Of a stretch of DNA of 64,000 nt, positions 18,593-27,892 are shown piece after piece. This DNA is from Bordetella petrii (GTDB taxonomy: Bacteria > Pseudomonadota > Gammaproteobacteria > Burkholderiales > Burkholderiaceae_B). The DNA lies in the NCBI GenBank assembly GCA_017745595.1, contig WMBV01000024.1:1-64000 (forward strand), read 5' to 3'. The notes below the pieces were generated by a model that was given only the letters and a program-made list of their open reading frames with translations, was not told the DNA's origin and ran no database searches. Position numbers and translations under genes: made by a program. Each line of letters begins with the position of its first letter. Position 1 is the stretch's first letter.

Positions 18593-20203
18593 ATGTCCGT
18601 CGCCACAACACCCGAATCGACCTTCGCCGCCCGCCTCGAATCGCTCGCGCACCGGCAGCCGCGGGCCGTGGCCCTGTACGACCGCGGCCGGCCGCTCGCG
18701 ACGGCGGAACTGTCGGCGGCCGTGGGCCGCCTGGCCGCCGGCCTGGCGCAGGCCGGGGTGGGGCCCGGCAGCCGCGTGGCCCTGTGGCTGCCCAATTGCG
18801 CCGAATGGGTGACGGCGTTCCTGGCCTGCGCGCACCTGGGCGCATTGGTGCTGGCCGTGAACACCCGTTTTCGCGCCGCCGAAGTGGCCGACATTCTGGG
18901 CCGCGGCCGCGCGCAGTGGCTGGTGTATTGGCCCGGCTTCAAGGGCATCGACTTCGGCGCGATTCTCGACGACGTGCCCGACGCCGCCCTGCAGACACTG
19001 CAAGGCGCCGTGGCGCTGGACGACTCGGGCGGCGCGCCGGCCCGGCTGCGCGGCCGCCCGGTGCTGCCCTGGCGGCAACTGATCCAGGGCCAGGCCCCCG
19101 CCGTGCCCGCCGCCACGGTCGATGCGGGCGTGCTGTGTTTCACGACCTCGGGCACCACGTCGCTGCCCAAGTTCGTGCTGCACGACCAGCGCACGCTGCT
19201 GCGCCATGGCGACGCCGTCGCGCAAGCCTATGGCTACGACGGCGATGCCTGCGTGCTGGCGGCCGCGCCCTTCTGCGGGGCCTTCGGCTTCGCCATGCTG
19301 GTGGGCGCGCTGGCGCGCGGCGTGCCGCTGGTGTGCGAGCCGGTATACGACACGGCGCGCACGGCCCAGGCCATTCGCGAGCACCGCGTCACCCACGCGT
19401 TTGCCAACAACGAAGCGCTGGCGCACCTGTTCCAGGCCGGGCAGCCAGGCGACTTCGCGTCGCTGAAACTGTGCGGCTTCGCCAGCTTCGCCCCCGCGCT
19501 GGGCAATCTGCTGCAACTGGCCGACGCGCACGGCGTGCCGCTGACAGGCCTGTACGGGTCCAGCGAACTGATCGCGCTGGTGGCCGCCCAGCCGCTCGAT
19601 GCGGCGCGGGGCGACATTTCGGTGCGCTACCTGGCGGGCGGCCTGCTGATCTACCCCCAGGCGCGCGTGCGCGCCTGCGATCCGCAAAGCGGGGCCGTGC
19701 TGGAACACGGGCAATCGGGCGAACTGCAGATCCAGTCGCCCAGCCTGATGCGCGGCTACCTGGACAACCCCGCCGCCACCGCCGCCGCCCTGACGCCCGA
19801 CGGCTACTTCAAGACGGGCGACCTGGGCTACACCCTGGGGCCGCGCCAGTTCGTGTTCCAGGCGCGGCTGGGCGACTCGCTGCGCCTGGCCGGCTTCTTG
19901 GTGAACCCGGCCGAGATCGAGCAACTGGTCGAGTCGCTGCCGGGCGTGCGCGCCTGCCAGGTGGTGGGCGCGGCGCACCAGGGCAAGACCGTGCCCTATG
20001 CCTTCGTGCTGCTGCGCGACGGCGCCCGGCCCGATCCCTCGGCCTGGCAGGCCGCCTGCCGGCGCGCGCTGGCGGGCTTCAAGGTACCGGCGGGCTTTCA
20101 TGTGCTGCCGGCCTTCCCGATGGTGGAAAGCGCCAACTCGGCCAAGATCCAGAAAAACAAGCTGCGCGACATGGCCGCCGCGCTGCTGGCGGCGGGCCAC
20201 TGA
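18593..20203 (+). CDS. AMP-dependent acyl-CoA synthetase/ligase
   Basis: This 536-residue ANL-superfamily enzyme would activate a carboxylic acid to its acyl-CoA through an acyl-adenylate. Motifs in order: the P-loop-like CFTTSGTTSLPKFVLHD (about 180-196), the adenine-binding GLYGSSELIAL (about 321-331), DGYFKTGDLGY (about 403-413) and the C-terminal lysine region SAKIQKNKLRDM. The start at 18593 gives the usual length; a longer frame upstream would run through the repeat. It precedes a GntR regulator by 2 bp. The substrate is unknown; an aromatic or short-chain acid is plausible. Confidence 0.88.
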   Translation: MSVATTPESTFAARLESLAHRQPRAVALYDRGRPLATAELSAAVGRLAAGLAQAGVGPGSRVALWLPNCAEWVTAFLACAHLGALVLAVNTRFRAAEVADILGRGRAQWLVYWPGFKGIDFGAILDDVPDAALQTLQGAVALDDSGGAPARLRGRPVLPWRQLIQGQAPAVPAATVDAGVLCFTTSGTTSLPKFVLHDQRTLLRHGDAVAQAYGYDGDACVLAAAPFCGAFGFAMLVGALARGVPLVCEPVYDTARTAQAIREHRVTHAFANNEALAHLFQAGQPGDFASLKLCGFASFAPALGNLLQLADAHGVPLTGLYGSSELIALVAAQPLDAARGDISVRYLAGGLLIYPQARVRACDPQSGAVLEHGQSGELQIQSPSLMRGYLDNPAATAAALTPDGYFKTGDLGYTLGPRQFVFQARLGDSLRLAGFLVNPAEIEQLVESLPGVRACQVVGAAHQGKTVPYAFVLLRDGARPDPSAWQAACRRALAGFKVPAGFHVLPAFPMVESANSAKIQKNKLRDMAAALLAAGH

Positions 20204-20205
20204 AG

Positions 20206-20949
20206 ATGCCCGCCGCGAAACTCTATGCGCGCAGTCCCCAGCCGCTGTACTTGCAGATCGCCGCGGTGTTCCGCAGCAACATCCACAGGCGCCTGTGGCT
20301 GCCCGGCCAGCAAGTGCCGCCGCTCGAGGCGCTGGTCGAACAATACGGCGTGGCCCGTTCTACCGTGCGCCAGGCGTTCGGGCTGCTGGAAACCGAAGGC
20401 CTGATCCGCCGCGCGCGCGGCTCGGGCACCTTCGTGAACGAGGCCCTGCCGCACACGCCCACGCTGCTGATCCCCAAAAACTGGGACGAGACCGTGGCCC
20501 TGAGCAACCAGCTGGGCACCGTGTCGCTGATGGAATCGAGCGCCGACCTGGCGCTGCCCGACAACCTGGGCATGCCGTGCGACCAGCCGCGCGACGGCCG
20601 CTTCCATTACCTGCGCCGCGTGCACGTGACCGAAACCGGGCCGTTCTGCTATAGCGAGGTCTACCTGGACAGCGGCCTGTACCGCAAGCACCGCGCGCGC
20701 ATCCGCGGCAGCACCGTGGCACCCGTGCTCGACCAGTTCTACGGCAACCGAATCAGCCAGGCGCGCCAGGTACTGCATGTGATCGAGGCCGGCCGCGAAT
20801 CGGCCGAGGCGCTGCAGATTCCCGTGTCGGCGCCGGTGGCCGAACTGCGCCGCTATGCCTGCATCGGCGGCCGGGTGGTGTATTTCGCGCGGCTGGAATT
20901 CCCGTTCCAGAAGATCCGCATGGAATTCGACTTGCTGGCGGCCTGCTGA
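20206..20949 (+). CDS. GntR-family regulator, HutC/UTRA type
   Basis: This 247-residue regulator has an N-terminal winged helix at about 10-75 (PLYLQIAAVFRSNIHRRLW, then EQYGVARSTVRQAFGLLETE, then the wing RRARGSGTFV). The C-terminal UTRA ligand domain covers about 95-245. It starts 2 bp after the ligase stop, so it is co-transcribed and probably controls the ligase through the palindrome at 18553-18574. Its stop codon directly abuts the stop of the convergent tcdA gene with no spacer. The inducer is probably the acid or acyl-CoA handled by the ligase. Confidence 0.9.
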   Translation: MPAAKLYARSPQPLYLQIAAVFRSNIHRRLWLPGQQVPPLEALVEQYGVARSTVRQAFGLLETEGLIRRARGSGTFVNEALPHTPTLLIPKNWDETVALSNQLGTVSLMESSADLALPDNLGMPCDQPRDGRFHYLRRVHVTETGPFCYSEVYLDSGLYRKHRARIRGSTVAPVLDQFYGNRISQARQVLHVIEAGRESAEALQIPVSAPVAELRRYACIGGRVVYFARLEFPFQKIRMEFDLLAAC

Positions 20950-21831
20950 TCAGCCGGGCGCCCCGGCCAGCGCCAGCCGCACGGCCTCGTTGGCCACGGC
21001 CAGGCCCATGGCGGCCGTCACCATCACCACCGATCCGTATCCCGCGCAGGACAGCCCCTGCGGCGCCGCCGCCTGCGCGGCCGGCCCCAGGTCGTCGCCG
21101 GCCTCGTCCGCGCGGGTCCAGGCCGCCGGCAGGATGGCCGGCTGGTCGAACCACAGTGCCCGCACCCCCATGCGCGGCACGCGCTTGAGCGGCTTGCCGC
21201 GCGCGTCGCTGGCCTTGGGAAAACCGTGCTGGCGCCGCAGGACGTTGCGCAGCTTGGCCAGCAAGGCGTCGTTCAGCGCCTGCGACAGGTCGCCCGCGCG
21301 CAGGGTCAGCGGATCGGTCTTGCCGCCCGCCCCGCCGCACAGCAGCAACGGAATGCCGCGCCGGCGCGCGTGCAGCACCATGGCGATCTTGGCCGCCGCG
21401 TGGTCGGTGCAATCGGCCAGCGCGGTGTAATAGCCGGGCAGCACCTGTTCGATATTGCCGGGCTCGACGAAGTCATCGACCTGGGTCAGCACGCACTCGG
21501 GATTGATGGCCTGAATGCGCTGCGCCATGGCCTGGACCTTGGATTGCCCCAGGGTGGGCGTCAGGGCGTGGACCTGGCGGTTGATGTTGGATTCGGCAAT
21601 GTGATCCAGATCGATCAGGGTCAGCGCGCCCACGCCGCAGCGCGCCAGGGCCTCGGCGGCCCACGACCCCACGCCGCCCAGGCCGGCCACCGCCACGTGC
21701 GCCTCGCGCAGCCGGGCGGGCGCGTCGGGGCCGTACAGCCGGGCCAGGCCGCCGAAGCGGCGCTCGGCATCGATTTCGCAGAGGGGCTCGGCGGCGCCGG
21801 CGGGGGCCGCGGGTACGGGTGAAATAGCCAT
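20950..21831 (-). CDS. tcdA: tRNA threonylcarbamoyladenosine dehydratase (CsdL)
   Basis: This 293-residue E1-like ThiF/HesA protein converts t6A37 in tRNA to cyclic ct6A with ATP. The Rossmann motif is VAGLGGVGSWAAEALARCGV at about 48-67, followed by LIDLDHIAESNINRQVHAL, and the substrate-activation residues lie in DCTDHAAAKIAMV. The C-terminal block KRVPRMGVRALWFDQPAI is usual in bacterial TcdA. The start at 21831 was preferred to one at 21915 because the latter adds a basic stretch absent from the family. It is a single gene. Confidence 0.9.
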   Translation of the reverse strand: MAISPVPAAPAGAAEPLCEIDAERRFGGLARLYGPDAPARLREAHVAVAGLGGVGSWAAEALARCGVGALTLIDLDHIAESNINRQVHALTPTLGQSKVQAMAQRIQAINPECVLTQVDDFVEPGNIEQVLPGYYTALADCTDHAAAKIAMVLHARRRGIPLLLCGGAGGKTDPLTLRAGDLSQALNDALLAKLRNVLRRQHGFPKASDARGKPLKRVPRMGVRALWFDQPAILPAAWTRADEAGDDLGPAAQAAAPQGLSCAGYGSVVMVTAAMGLAVANEAVRLALAGAPG

Positions 21832-22073
21832 GCGGCGTATTTTCCCACGAGCCGGCCGGGCGCGCGCCAGCGCCGCCGTTGCAAGAACCACACAGGTCAA
21901 TCGTTGATCGGACATTTATTTTTGAGTCTATTCCGTGCCGATCTTCCGCGAACCGGCGCGCAATTGCCCGCAGTTGGGCACGAACCGGCGCGATACCGGG
22001 TGCCCGTGCCGCCTGCCCGGCCCATGCCCTTAAACGCGGAGATGGCTCGACACTGCCGCGAGATACGGCCAGA

Positions 22074-23306
22074 ATGGTCGCAGTTAACGCCGTGTCCGCC
22101 GCCTCTACTCCCCCTTCTACCCCCTCGTCCGCGACGGAATTTACCGGAGCGGGGCTGCTGTGCGTGGTCGCCATGCTGAACCACGTGGCCCTGACGGGCG
22201 GGCGCATCACGGTTTCCCTGACCGCCCTGCAACTGGGCCTGTCCACCTTCGTGGTGGGCGGCCTGGTGGCGGTGTTCGCGGTGATCCCCATGCTGATGTC
22301 GGTGCGTGCCGGCCAGTGGATCGACCGCGTCGGCGTGCGGCGCCCCGTGACCCTGGGCAATGGGCTGGTGGCGGCGGGCACGCTGCTGCCGTTTGCCTTT
22401 CAAACCCAATGGGCGCTGCTGGTGTCGGCCTGTTGCATCGGCGTGGGCTTCATGCTGCACCAGGTGGCCACGCAAGACGTGCTGGGGCACGCCGAGCCGC
22501 AGCGCCGGCTGCGCAATTTCTCGTGGCTGTCGCTGGCAATGGCCGGCTCAGGCTTCAGCGGCCCGCTGCTGGCCGGCCTGGCCATCGACCACCTGGGTTC
22601 GCGCGTGGCATTCGGCATCCTGGCCCTGGGGCCGCTGATCGCCCTGGCGGGACTGCGGCGCCTGCAGCCCGCCCTGCGCGCCATGGACCACAGCCTGGAA
22701 CCCGCCGCGCGCGCGGTGCAGCGCCGCCCCGTGATGGAACTGCTGAAGCTGCCCCCGTTGCGGCGCATCCTGATGGTGAACACGATTCTGTCGGGCGCCT
22801 GGGACACCCACCTGTTCGTGGTGCCGCTGTTCGGCGTGGCCATCGGACTGTCGGCCACCACGATCGGCAGCATACTGGCTGCCTTCGCGCTGGGAACTTT
22901 CCTGATCCGCCTGACTTTGCCCTTTATCCAGACGCGGGTACGCTCCTGGACCCTGGTGCGCACCGCCATGGCCGTGACCGTGGTCGATTTCCTGATTTAT
23001 CCGCTGTTCGCCGAAGTTGCCGTGCTGGTGGGGCTGTCTTTCGTGCTGGGGCTGGCGCTGGGGTGCTGCCAGCCCAGCATCCTGTCGCTGCTGCACCAGC
23101 ATACGCCACCCGGCCGCGCCGCCGAGGCCGTCGGCCTGCGCATGGCGTTCATCAACGCCTCGCAGGTATCGCTGCCATTGACCTTCGGCGCGCTCGGTGC
23201 GGTAATTGGTATCGCCCCCCTGTTCTGGGCCTATGCCCTGGCGCTCAGCGTCGGCGGCTGGGCCAATCGCCATCCCCCCCAAGACGCCGAGACCCCCGCG
23301 CCGTGA
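22074..23306 (+). CDS. Major facilitator superfamily transporter
   Basis: This 410-residue protein has twelve predicted membrane helices. The family loop motif between helices 2 and 3 is seen in AGQWIDRVGVRRPVTLG (about 79-95). The central cytoplasmic loop (about 200-225) is rich in Arg/Pro. The substrate is unknown; sequence style is that of metabolite or drug exporters. The ATG at 22074 was chosen since the frame upstream encodes no helix. The chaC-like gene follows directly, with a GTG start overlapping the stop codon as an option. Confidence 0.87.
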   Translation: MVAVNAVSAASTPPSTPSSATEFTGAGLLCVVAMLNHVALTGGRITVSLTALQLGLSTFVVGGLVAVFAVIPMLMSVRAGQWIDRVGVRRPVTLGNGLVAAGTLLPFAFQTQWALLVSACCIGVGFMLHQVATQDVLGHAEPQRRLRNFSWLSLAMAGSGFSGPLLAGLAIDHLGSRVAFGILALGPLIALAGLRRLQPALRAMDHSLEPAARAVQRRPVMELLKLPPLRRILMVNTILSGAWDTHLFVVPLFGVAIGLSATTIGSILAAFALGTFLIRLTLPFIQTRVRSWTLVRTAMAVTVVDFLIYPLFAEVAVLVGLSFVLGLALGCCQPSILSLLHQHTPPGRAAEAVGLRMAFINASQVSLPLTFGALGAVIGIAPLFWAYALALSVGGWANRHPPQDAETPAP

Positions 23307-23332
23307 ATTCGCCGTCCCCCGCCATCCCCGCC

Positions 23333-23941
23333 ATGCCTTTCCGCCTGTGGACGCCCGAAGAGCGGCGCGCCTCGCTCGATGACGCCCTGCAACACTGGCG
23401 CCAGGGCGAGGACGTCTGGGTATATGGCTATGGCTCGCTGATCTGGCGGCCCGATTTCGAATACCAGGAACGCCGCCTGGCCACCCTGCGCGGCCACCAT
23501 CGCGCCCTGTGCCTGTGGTCGCGCGTCAACCGCGGCACCCCCGAATGCCCGGGGCTGGTGTTCGGGCTGGACCGCGGCGGCTCGTGCCGGGGGGTGGTCT
23601 ACCGGCTGGCCGGGCATGCCGTGCCCGACCACTTTCCGGCGCTGTGGGACCGCGAAATGTCCACCGGCGCCTACCTGCCCCGCTGGATCAACTGCGCGAC
23701 CGACCAGGGGCCGGTGCGCGCCCTCGTGTTCATCATGAACCGCGACAACCCCGCCTACATTCGCGCCCTGCCCGAACCCGAACTGCTGGCCATCGTGCGC
23801 CGCGCCTCGGGCCGCTACGGGCGCTGCACCGAATACGTCACGCAGACGGCACAGGCGCTGCGGGCGGCGGGCATCCACGACGCCCGGCTCGACCACATCG
23901 CCCGGCGGCTGGCCGAGCCGGTGGATCCGCTCGAGAATTGA
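23333..23941 (+). CDS. chaC: ChaC-type glutathione-specific gamma-glutamylcyclotransferase
   Basis: This roughly 202-residue cytosolic enzyme splits glutathione into 5-oxoproline and Cys-Gly. The nucleotide-like glycine loop is VWVYGYGSLIWRPDF (about 25-39), followed by the ChaC-specific LWSRVNRGTPECPGLVFGLDRGGSCRGVVYRL. The catalytic Glu is probably that in CTEYVTQTA or in DREMSTGAY. Two starts are possible: ATG at 23333, used here, and GTG at 23303, which overlaps the MFS stop codon and would add 10 residues. Neither has a strong ribosome-binding site. It is probably co-transcribed with the MFS gene. Confidence 0.85.
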   Translation: MPFRLWTPEERRASLDDALQHWRQGEDVWVYGYGSLIWRPDFEYQERRLATLRGHHRALCLWSRVNRGTPECPGLVFGLDRGGSCRGVVYRLAGHAVPDHFPALWDREMSTGAYLPRWINCATDQGPVRALVFIMNRDNPAYIRALPEPELLAIVRRASGRYGRCTEYVTQTAQALRAAGIHDARLDHIARRLAEPVDPLEN

Positions 23942-23960
23942 GCGCGCCCACGCGGCTGGC

Positions 23961-24053
23961 CAGGTGTCAGGCTCCGCAAGGTGCCTGACACCGCTGCATG
24001 CCACGGCTGTTCCAGTAGCACTGGTGTCTGACACCTTACGGAGTCAGACACCC
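23961..24053. repeat. Dispersed paired hairpin repeat, variant first arm
   Basis: The first arm at 23961-23993 has the variant stem GGTGTCAGGC/GCCTGACACC. A 27-nt linker follows, then an inverted arm of the normal type at 24021-24053. It is the asymmetric subfamily in the orientation opposite to that at 5640. It lies between chaC and pdxH. Confidence 0.9.
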
Positions 24054-24127
24054 GGCGCGGCCCGCCGCGATGGACGGGCGCGATGGCGGTAAACTCTCAA
24101 GTCCCCTGCCTTTTTCTCCGCGCTCTC

Positions 24128-24760
24128 ATGTCCGTTTCCGATCTGCGCCAAAGCTACGAAAAAAATACCTTGCTCGAAGACACGGCGGCCGCGTCGCCGT
24201 TCGAGCAATTCAGCCTGTGGTTCGACCAGGCGCTGGCCGCCCAGGTGCCCGAGCCCAACGCCATGACCCTGGCCACGGTGAACGCCGACGGCCAGCCCGG
24301 GGCGCGCATCGTACTGATCAAAGGCTACGACGAGCGCGGCTTCGTGTTCTACACCAACTACGAATCGCGCAAGGGGCTCGACCTGCAAGCCAATCCGCGC
24401 GCGGCGCTGCTGTTTTTCTGGCAGCCGCTCGAACGCCAGGTGCGCATAGAAGGCCGCGTCGAACACGTAACGGCCGAAGAGTCCGACACCTACTATCACA
24501 GCCGTCCGCTGGGTTCGCGCATCGGCGCCTGGGCCTCGCACCAAAGCCAGCCCGTCACCCGCGCCGAACTGGAAGCGCGCGAACAAGAAGCCCGCGCCCG
24601 CTACGGCGAGCAGCCGCCGCGCCCGCCGCACTGGGGCGGCTACCGGGTGGTGCCCACGCTGTTCGAATTCTGGCAGGGCCGCCCGTCGCGCCTGCACGAC
24701 CGCCTGCGCTACCAGCCCGATGGCCGGGGCGGCTGGGCCATCGACCGGCTTTCGCCCTGA
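24128..24760 (+). CDS. pdxH: Pyridoxamine 5'-phosphate oxidase
   Basis: This 210-residue FMN enzyme oxidises pyridoxine/pyridoxamine 5'-phosphate to PLP. FMN and substrate contacts are visible in [20 protein letters not shown] (about 59-78) and in the C-terminal signature [17 protein letters not shown] (about 178-194). The ATG at 24128 is chosen over one at 24083 because it gives the [15 protein letters not shown] start usual in proteobacteria. It is the first gene of a likely unit with the flavin reductase, 25 bp downstream. Confidence 0.95.
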   Translation: MSVSDLRQSYEKNTLLEDTAAASPFEQFSLWFDQALAAQVPEPNAMTLATVNADGQPGARIVLIKGYDERGFVFYTNYESRKGLDLQANPRAALLFFWQPLERQVRIEGRVEHVTAEESDTYYHSRPLGSRIGAWASHQSQPVTRAELEAREQEARARYGEQPPRPPHWGGYRVVPTLFEFWQGRPSRLHDRLRYQPDGRGGWAIDRLSP

Positions 24761-24785
24761 GCCGGCCCTGCCCGCCACACGCTGC

Positions 24786-25298
24786 ATGCCCGTTACCGAT
24801 CCCGATTTCGACGCGCGCTTCTTTCGCACCGCCCTGGGCCGTTTCGCCACCGGCGTCACGGTCGTCACCACGGCCGCGCCCGACGGAGCGCCCATCGGCC
24901 TGACGGTCAGCTCGTTCAATTCCGTGTCGCTCGACCCGCCGCTGGTGCTCTGGAGCCTGTCGCGCGCCTCGGCCTCGCTCGACATCTTCGAACAGTGCGA
25001 GCGCTACGTGGTCAACGTGCTGTCGGCGGGCCAGGCTGCGCTGGCGCGCCGCTTCGCGCTGGGCCAAACGCGCGAGCGCTTCAACGGCCTGGCGCGCAAG
25101 CAGGCGCCGGGCGGCACGCCCATGCTGGACGCCCATTGCGCCGCCTGGTTCGAGTGCCGCAACCGCAGCCGCTACGTCGAGGGCGACCACGTCATCATGG
25201 TGGGCCAGGTGGAACGCTGCGGCCACAGTGCCGAGGCGCCCCTGGTCTTTCACGCCGGCGGATTCGACCTGACGCCGGCCCACAAGCATTCCGAATGA
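24786..25298 (+). CDS. Flavin reductase-like FMN-binding protein
   Basis: This 170-residue protein of the HpaC/DIM6 flavin reductase family has the N-terminal block [21 protein letters not shown]-like and the FMN-contact [20 protein letters not shown] (about 40-59). The C-terminus has [13 protein letters not shown]. Such proteins reduce FMN or FAD with NAD(P)H for a partner monooxygenase, or act alone. No monooxygenase is nearby; the neighbours are pdxH and an FAD oxidoreductase, so a general flavin role is likely. The start at 24786 follows the family N-terminus. Confidence 0.88.
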   Translation: MPVTDPDFDARFFRTALGRFATGVTVVTTAAPDGAPIGLTVSSFNSVSLDPPLVLWSLSRASASLDIFEQCERYVVNVLSAGQAALARRFALGQTRERFNGLARKQAPGGTPMLDAHCAAWFECRNRSRYVEGDHVIMVGQVERCGHSAEAPLVFHAGGFDLTPAHKHSE

Positions 25299-25311
25299 AC
25301 CCGATTCCATT

Positions 25312-26421
25312 ATGAGCACTGACATCGACTGCATCGTGGTCGGCGCGGGCGTCGTCGGCCTGGCCGTGGCGCGCGCGCTGGCCCTGACCGGGCGGGAAGT
25401 CCTGGTGGCCGAAGCGACCGAAGCCATCGGCACCGGCACCAGCTCGCGCAATTCCGAAGTGATCCACGCCGGCATCTATTACCCGGCCGGCAGCCTGAAG
25501 GCCGAGCTGTGCGTGCGCGGCAAGCACCTGCTGTACGCCTACTGCGCCGAACGCGGCATTGCCCACCAGCGCCTGGGCAAACTGATCGTCGCCACCACCG
25601 ACGCCGAGGCCCAGTCGCTCGACGGCATCGCCGCGCGCGCGCGCGCCAATGGCGTAGACGACCTGAGCCGGCTCGACGCCGGGGCGGCCCGGGCGCTCGA
25701 GCCCTCACTGCGCTGCACGGCGGCGCTGCTGTCGCCGTCCACCGGCATCGTCGACAGCCATGCGCTGATGCTGGCCTATCAGGGCGATGCTGAGAACGCC
25801 GGCGCGCAGTGCGTATTCCACACCCCTATGCTGACCGCGCAAGCGCGGCCCGCGGGCGGCTTCGACGTGCAGTTCGGCGGCGACGAAGCCATGAGCCTGT
25901 CGTGCAATGTGCTGATCAACGCCTCGGGCATCCACGCGCCCACCCTGGCGCGCCACATCCAGGGCCTGCCGCCGGACAGCATCCCGGCCGAATATCTATG
26001 CAAAGGCAGCTATTTCACGCTGGCGGGCCGCGCGCCTTTTTCGCACCTGATCTATCCCGTGCCGCAACACGCCGGCCTGGGCGTGCACCTGACGCTGGAC
26101 CTGGGCGGCCAGGCCAAGTTCGGCCCCGATACCGAATGGATCGCCACCGAAGACTACACGCTCGAACCGGCGCGGGCCGAGGTGTTCTATGATGCGGTAC
26201 GCACGTACTGGCCCGACCTGCCCGATGGCGCGCTGGCGCCGGGCTATACCGGCATCCGCCCGAAAATCTCGGGCCCGCACGAGCCGGCCGCCGACTTCGT
26301 CATCGCCGGCCCCGCCGCGCATGGCGTGGCCGGGCTGGTGAACCTGTTCGGCATCGAATCGCCGGGGCTGACGGCCAGCCTTGCCATCGCCGAAACCACC
26401 CTGGCGCGCCTGGCGCCCTAG
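25312..26421 (+). CDS. lhgO: FAD-dependent oxidoreductase, L-2-hydroxyglutarate oxidase-like
   Basis: This 369-residue DAO-fold flavoprotein begins with the dinucleotide motif [20 protein letters not shown] (about 4-23). The block [20 protein letters not shown] (about 44-63) is the hallmark of L-2-hydroxyglutarate oxidases/dehydrogenases, and GIRPKISGP near the C-terminus fits as well. The enzyme would oxidise L-2-hydroxyglutarate, a side product of central metabolism, to 2-oxoglutarate. The gene follows the flavin reductase by 13 bp and precedes purU by 28 bp. A different 2-hydroxy acid cannot be excluded. Confidence 0.8.
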   Translation: MSTDIDCIVVGAGVVGLAVARALALTGREVLVAEATEAIGTGTSSRNSEVIHAGIYYPAGSLKAELCVRGKHLLYAYCAERGIAHQRLGKLIVATTDAEAQSLDGIAARARANGVDDLSRLDAGAARALEPSLRCTAALLSPSTGIVDSHALMLAYQGDAENAGAQCVFHTPMLTAQARPAGGFDVQFGGDEAMSLSCNVLINASGIHAPTLARHIQGLPPDSIPAEYLCKGSYFTLAGRAPFSHLIYPVPQHAGLGVHLTLDLGGQAKFGPDTEWIATEDYTLEPARAEVFYDAVRTYWPDLPDGALAPGYTGIRPKISGPHEPAADFVIAGPAAHGVAGLVNLFGIESPGLTASLAIAETTLARLAP

Positions 26422-26449
26422 CCGTCGCCCCGCTCTTTTCTTGCACATC

Positions 26450-27304
26450 ATGCAGCACAACGACTACATCCTGACCCTGTCCTGCCCCGACCGCACCGGC
26501 ATCGTGTACCGCGTCAGCGGCCTGCTGTTCGAACTGGGCTGCAACATCCTCGACTCGCAGCAGTTCGGCGACGACGAGACCGGGCGCTTCTTCCTGCGCG
26601 TGCACTTCGACCTGCCCGGCACCGTGCCCGAACCCAGCCTGCGCGAGCAGTTCGCGTCGCTGGCCGGCGGCTACGGCATGGACTGGCAGATCAACGACGC
26701 CAACCGCAAGGCGCGCCTGCTGATCATGGTCAGCAAGCAGGGCCATTGCCTGAACGACTTGCTGTTCCGCGTGCAAAGCGGCCAGCTGCATGCCGAGATC
26801 GCCGCCATCGTGTCGAACCACAACGACTACGCCGGCCTGGCGGCCTCGTACGGCATTCCCTTCCATCATTTGCCGGTCAGCGCCGACACCCGGGCCGAAC
26901 AGGAAAAGCAGGTGCTGGCGCTGGTGGAAAGCCAGCGGATCGACCTGGTGGTGCTGGCCCGCTACATGCAGATCTTGTCGGCGGACATGTGCGCGGCCCT
27001 GAACGGACGCGCGATCAACATCCACCACAGCTTCCTGCCCAGCTTCAAGGGCGCCCGCCCCTACCACCAGGCCCACGCGCGCGGCGTGAAGATCATCGGC
27101 GCCACGGCGCACTACGTGACGTCGGACCTGGACGAAGGCCCGATCATCGAGCAGGACATCGAGCGCGTCGACCACACCATGACGGCGCAAGACCTGACCC
27201 AGGTAGGCAGCGATGTCGAATCGCTGGTGCTGGCCCGGGCGGTGCGCAGCCACGTCGAGCACCGCATTCTGCTGAATCGCAACAAGACGGTGGTGTTCCG
27301 GTAG
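26450..27304 (+). CDS. purU: Formyltetrahydrofolate deformylase
   Basis: This 284-residue enzyme hydrolyses 10-formyl-THF to formate and THF, balancing the one-carbon pool. An N-terminal ACT domain (about 6-85: YILTLSCPDRTGIVYRVSGL) is followed by a formyltransferase domain. The active-site residues are in NIHHSFLPSFKGARPYHQA (Asn/His pair) and in TSDLDEGPIIEQD (Asp). The ATG at 26450 gives the usual length. It is last in the pdxH to purU run and convergent with the small gene at 27347. Confidence 0.93.
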   Translation: MQHNDYILTLSCPDRTGIVYRVSGLLFELGCNILDSQQFGDDETGRFFLRVHFDLPGTVPEPSLREQFASLAGGYGMDWQINDANRKARLLIMVSKQGHCLNDLLFRVQSGQLHAEIAAIVSNHNDYAGLAASYGIPFHHLPVSADTRAEQEKQVLALVESQRIDLVVLARYMQILSADMCAALNGRAINIHHSFLPSFKGARPYHQAHARGVKIIGATAHYVTSDLDEGPIIEQDIERVDHTMTAQDLTQVGSDVESLVLARAVRSHVEHRILLNRNKTVVFR

Positions 27305-27314
27305 CCGCGCGGCG

Positions 27315-27344
27315 GCGCGGGCCCGGCCGGCATGCGGGCCGCGC
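27315..27344. terminator. GC-rich hairpin between convergent genes
   Basis: CGCGGGCCCG and CGGGCC-GCG can pair around a 9-nt loop. It lies between purU and the nar-linked 70-residue gene, which converge here. There is no T-run on either side, so if it terminates it does so weakly or with Rho. Confidence 0.3.
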
Positions 27345-27346
27345 GA

Positions 27347-27559
27347 TCAAATGAACAGATAGATCGTTACCGCGACGCACAGCACCGTCAAGACCACCCA
27401 GATCCACGGCCAGCCCTCGCCCTCGCCTTCGCCGGCCGAGGCGGTGTCGATCGGCGCGGGCGTGACGCGCTCGGTATCGAAGGTGGTGTCGGTCCGGCGC
27501 TTCAAGGCCGGATTGAGCGGCGCGGCGCCGGCCGCGTCTTCTTGCTTTTCCTGGGTCAT
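27347..27559 (-). CDS. Small tail-anchored membrane protein of the nar operon
   Basis: This 70-residue protein was not recognised by family. Residues 1-48 are hydrophilic, and the last 20 (WPWIWVVLTVLCVAVTIYLF) form one membrane helix ending at the C-terminus, so the N-terminal part should face the cytoplasm. AAGGAA lies about 9 nt before the ATG. It is the last gene of the nar run, 12 bp after the 106-residue gene. It may help anchor or assemble the nitrate reductase, but nothing in the sequence proves this. Confidence 0.75.
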   Translation of the reverse strand: MTQEKQEDAAGAAPLNPALKRRTDTTFDTERVTPAPIDTASAGEGEGEGWPWIWVVLTVLCVAVTIYLFI

Positions 27560-27571
27560 CGTGAGTTCCTT

Positions 27572-27892
27572 TTATACCGATTCGTGGCGGCCGGCCGAAT
27601 GATGCTCGCAGCCCGGCGCATTCAGGCGCCAGTGGACCATGGCCAGCAGGCAAACCGTGCCCGGGTCGGCGTCGTTCCGGATCGACGAGGTCAGCGTGGC
27701 CCAGTCTTCTTCGTTCGCATAGCGGTTGAAGTCCGCCACGGCGACGCGGACATAGGCGGTCGGCGTCAAGCCATCCGAGGCGGCGGCGGATGCCACCTGC
27801 CCGGCCAGCTCCGGATCCGACTGGCGCAGCCAGGACTCGAAACGGCCGGCGGAATCGCGGGCGGCCGCAAGAATGTCTCCGAGCATCGGCAT
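27572..27892 (-). CDS. Hypothetical protein in the nar operon
   Basis: This 106-residue soluble protein has no signal peptide or membrane helix and is not recognised. Its ATG overlaps the stop codon of the PpiC gene by one base (TGATG), so the two are translationally coupled. Its last residues are His/Arg-rich (CEHHSAGRHES), with two Cys. A helical core (residues about 10-80) is suggested by its Ala/Asp/Leu pattern. Position makes a maturation or accessory role for NarGHI plausible. Confidence 0.75.
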   Translation of the reverse strand: MPMLGDILAAARDSAGRFESWLRQSDPELAGQVASAAASDGLTPTAYVRVAVADFNRYANEEDWATLTSSIRNDADPGTVCLLAMVHWRLNAPGCEHHSAGRHESV

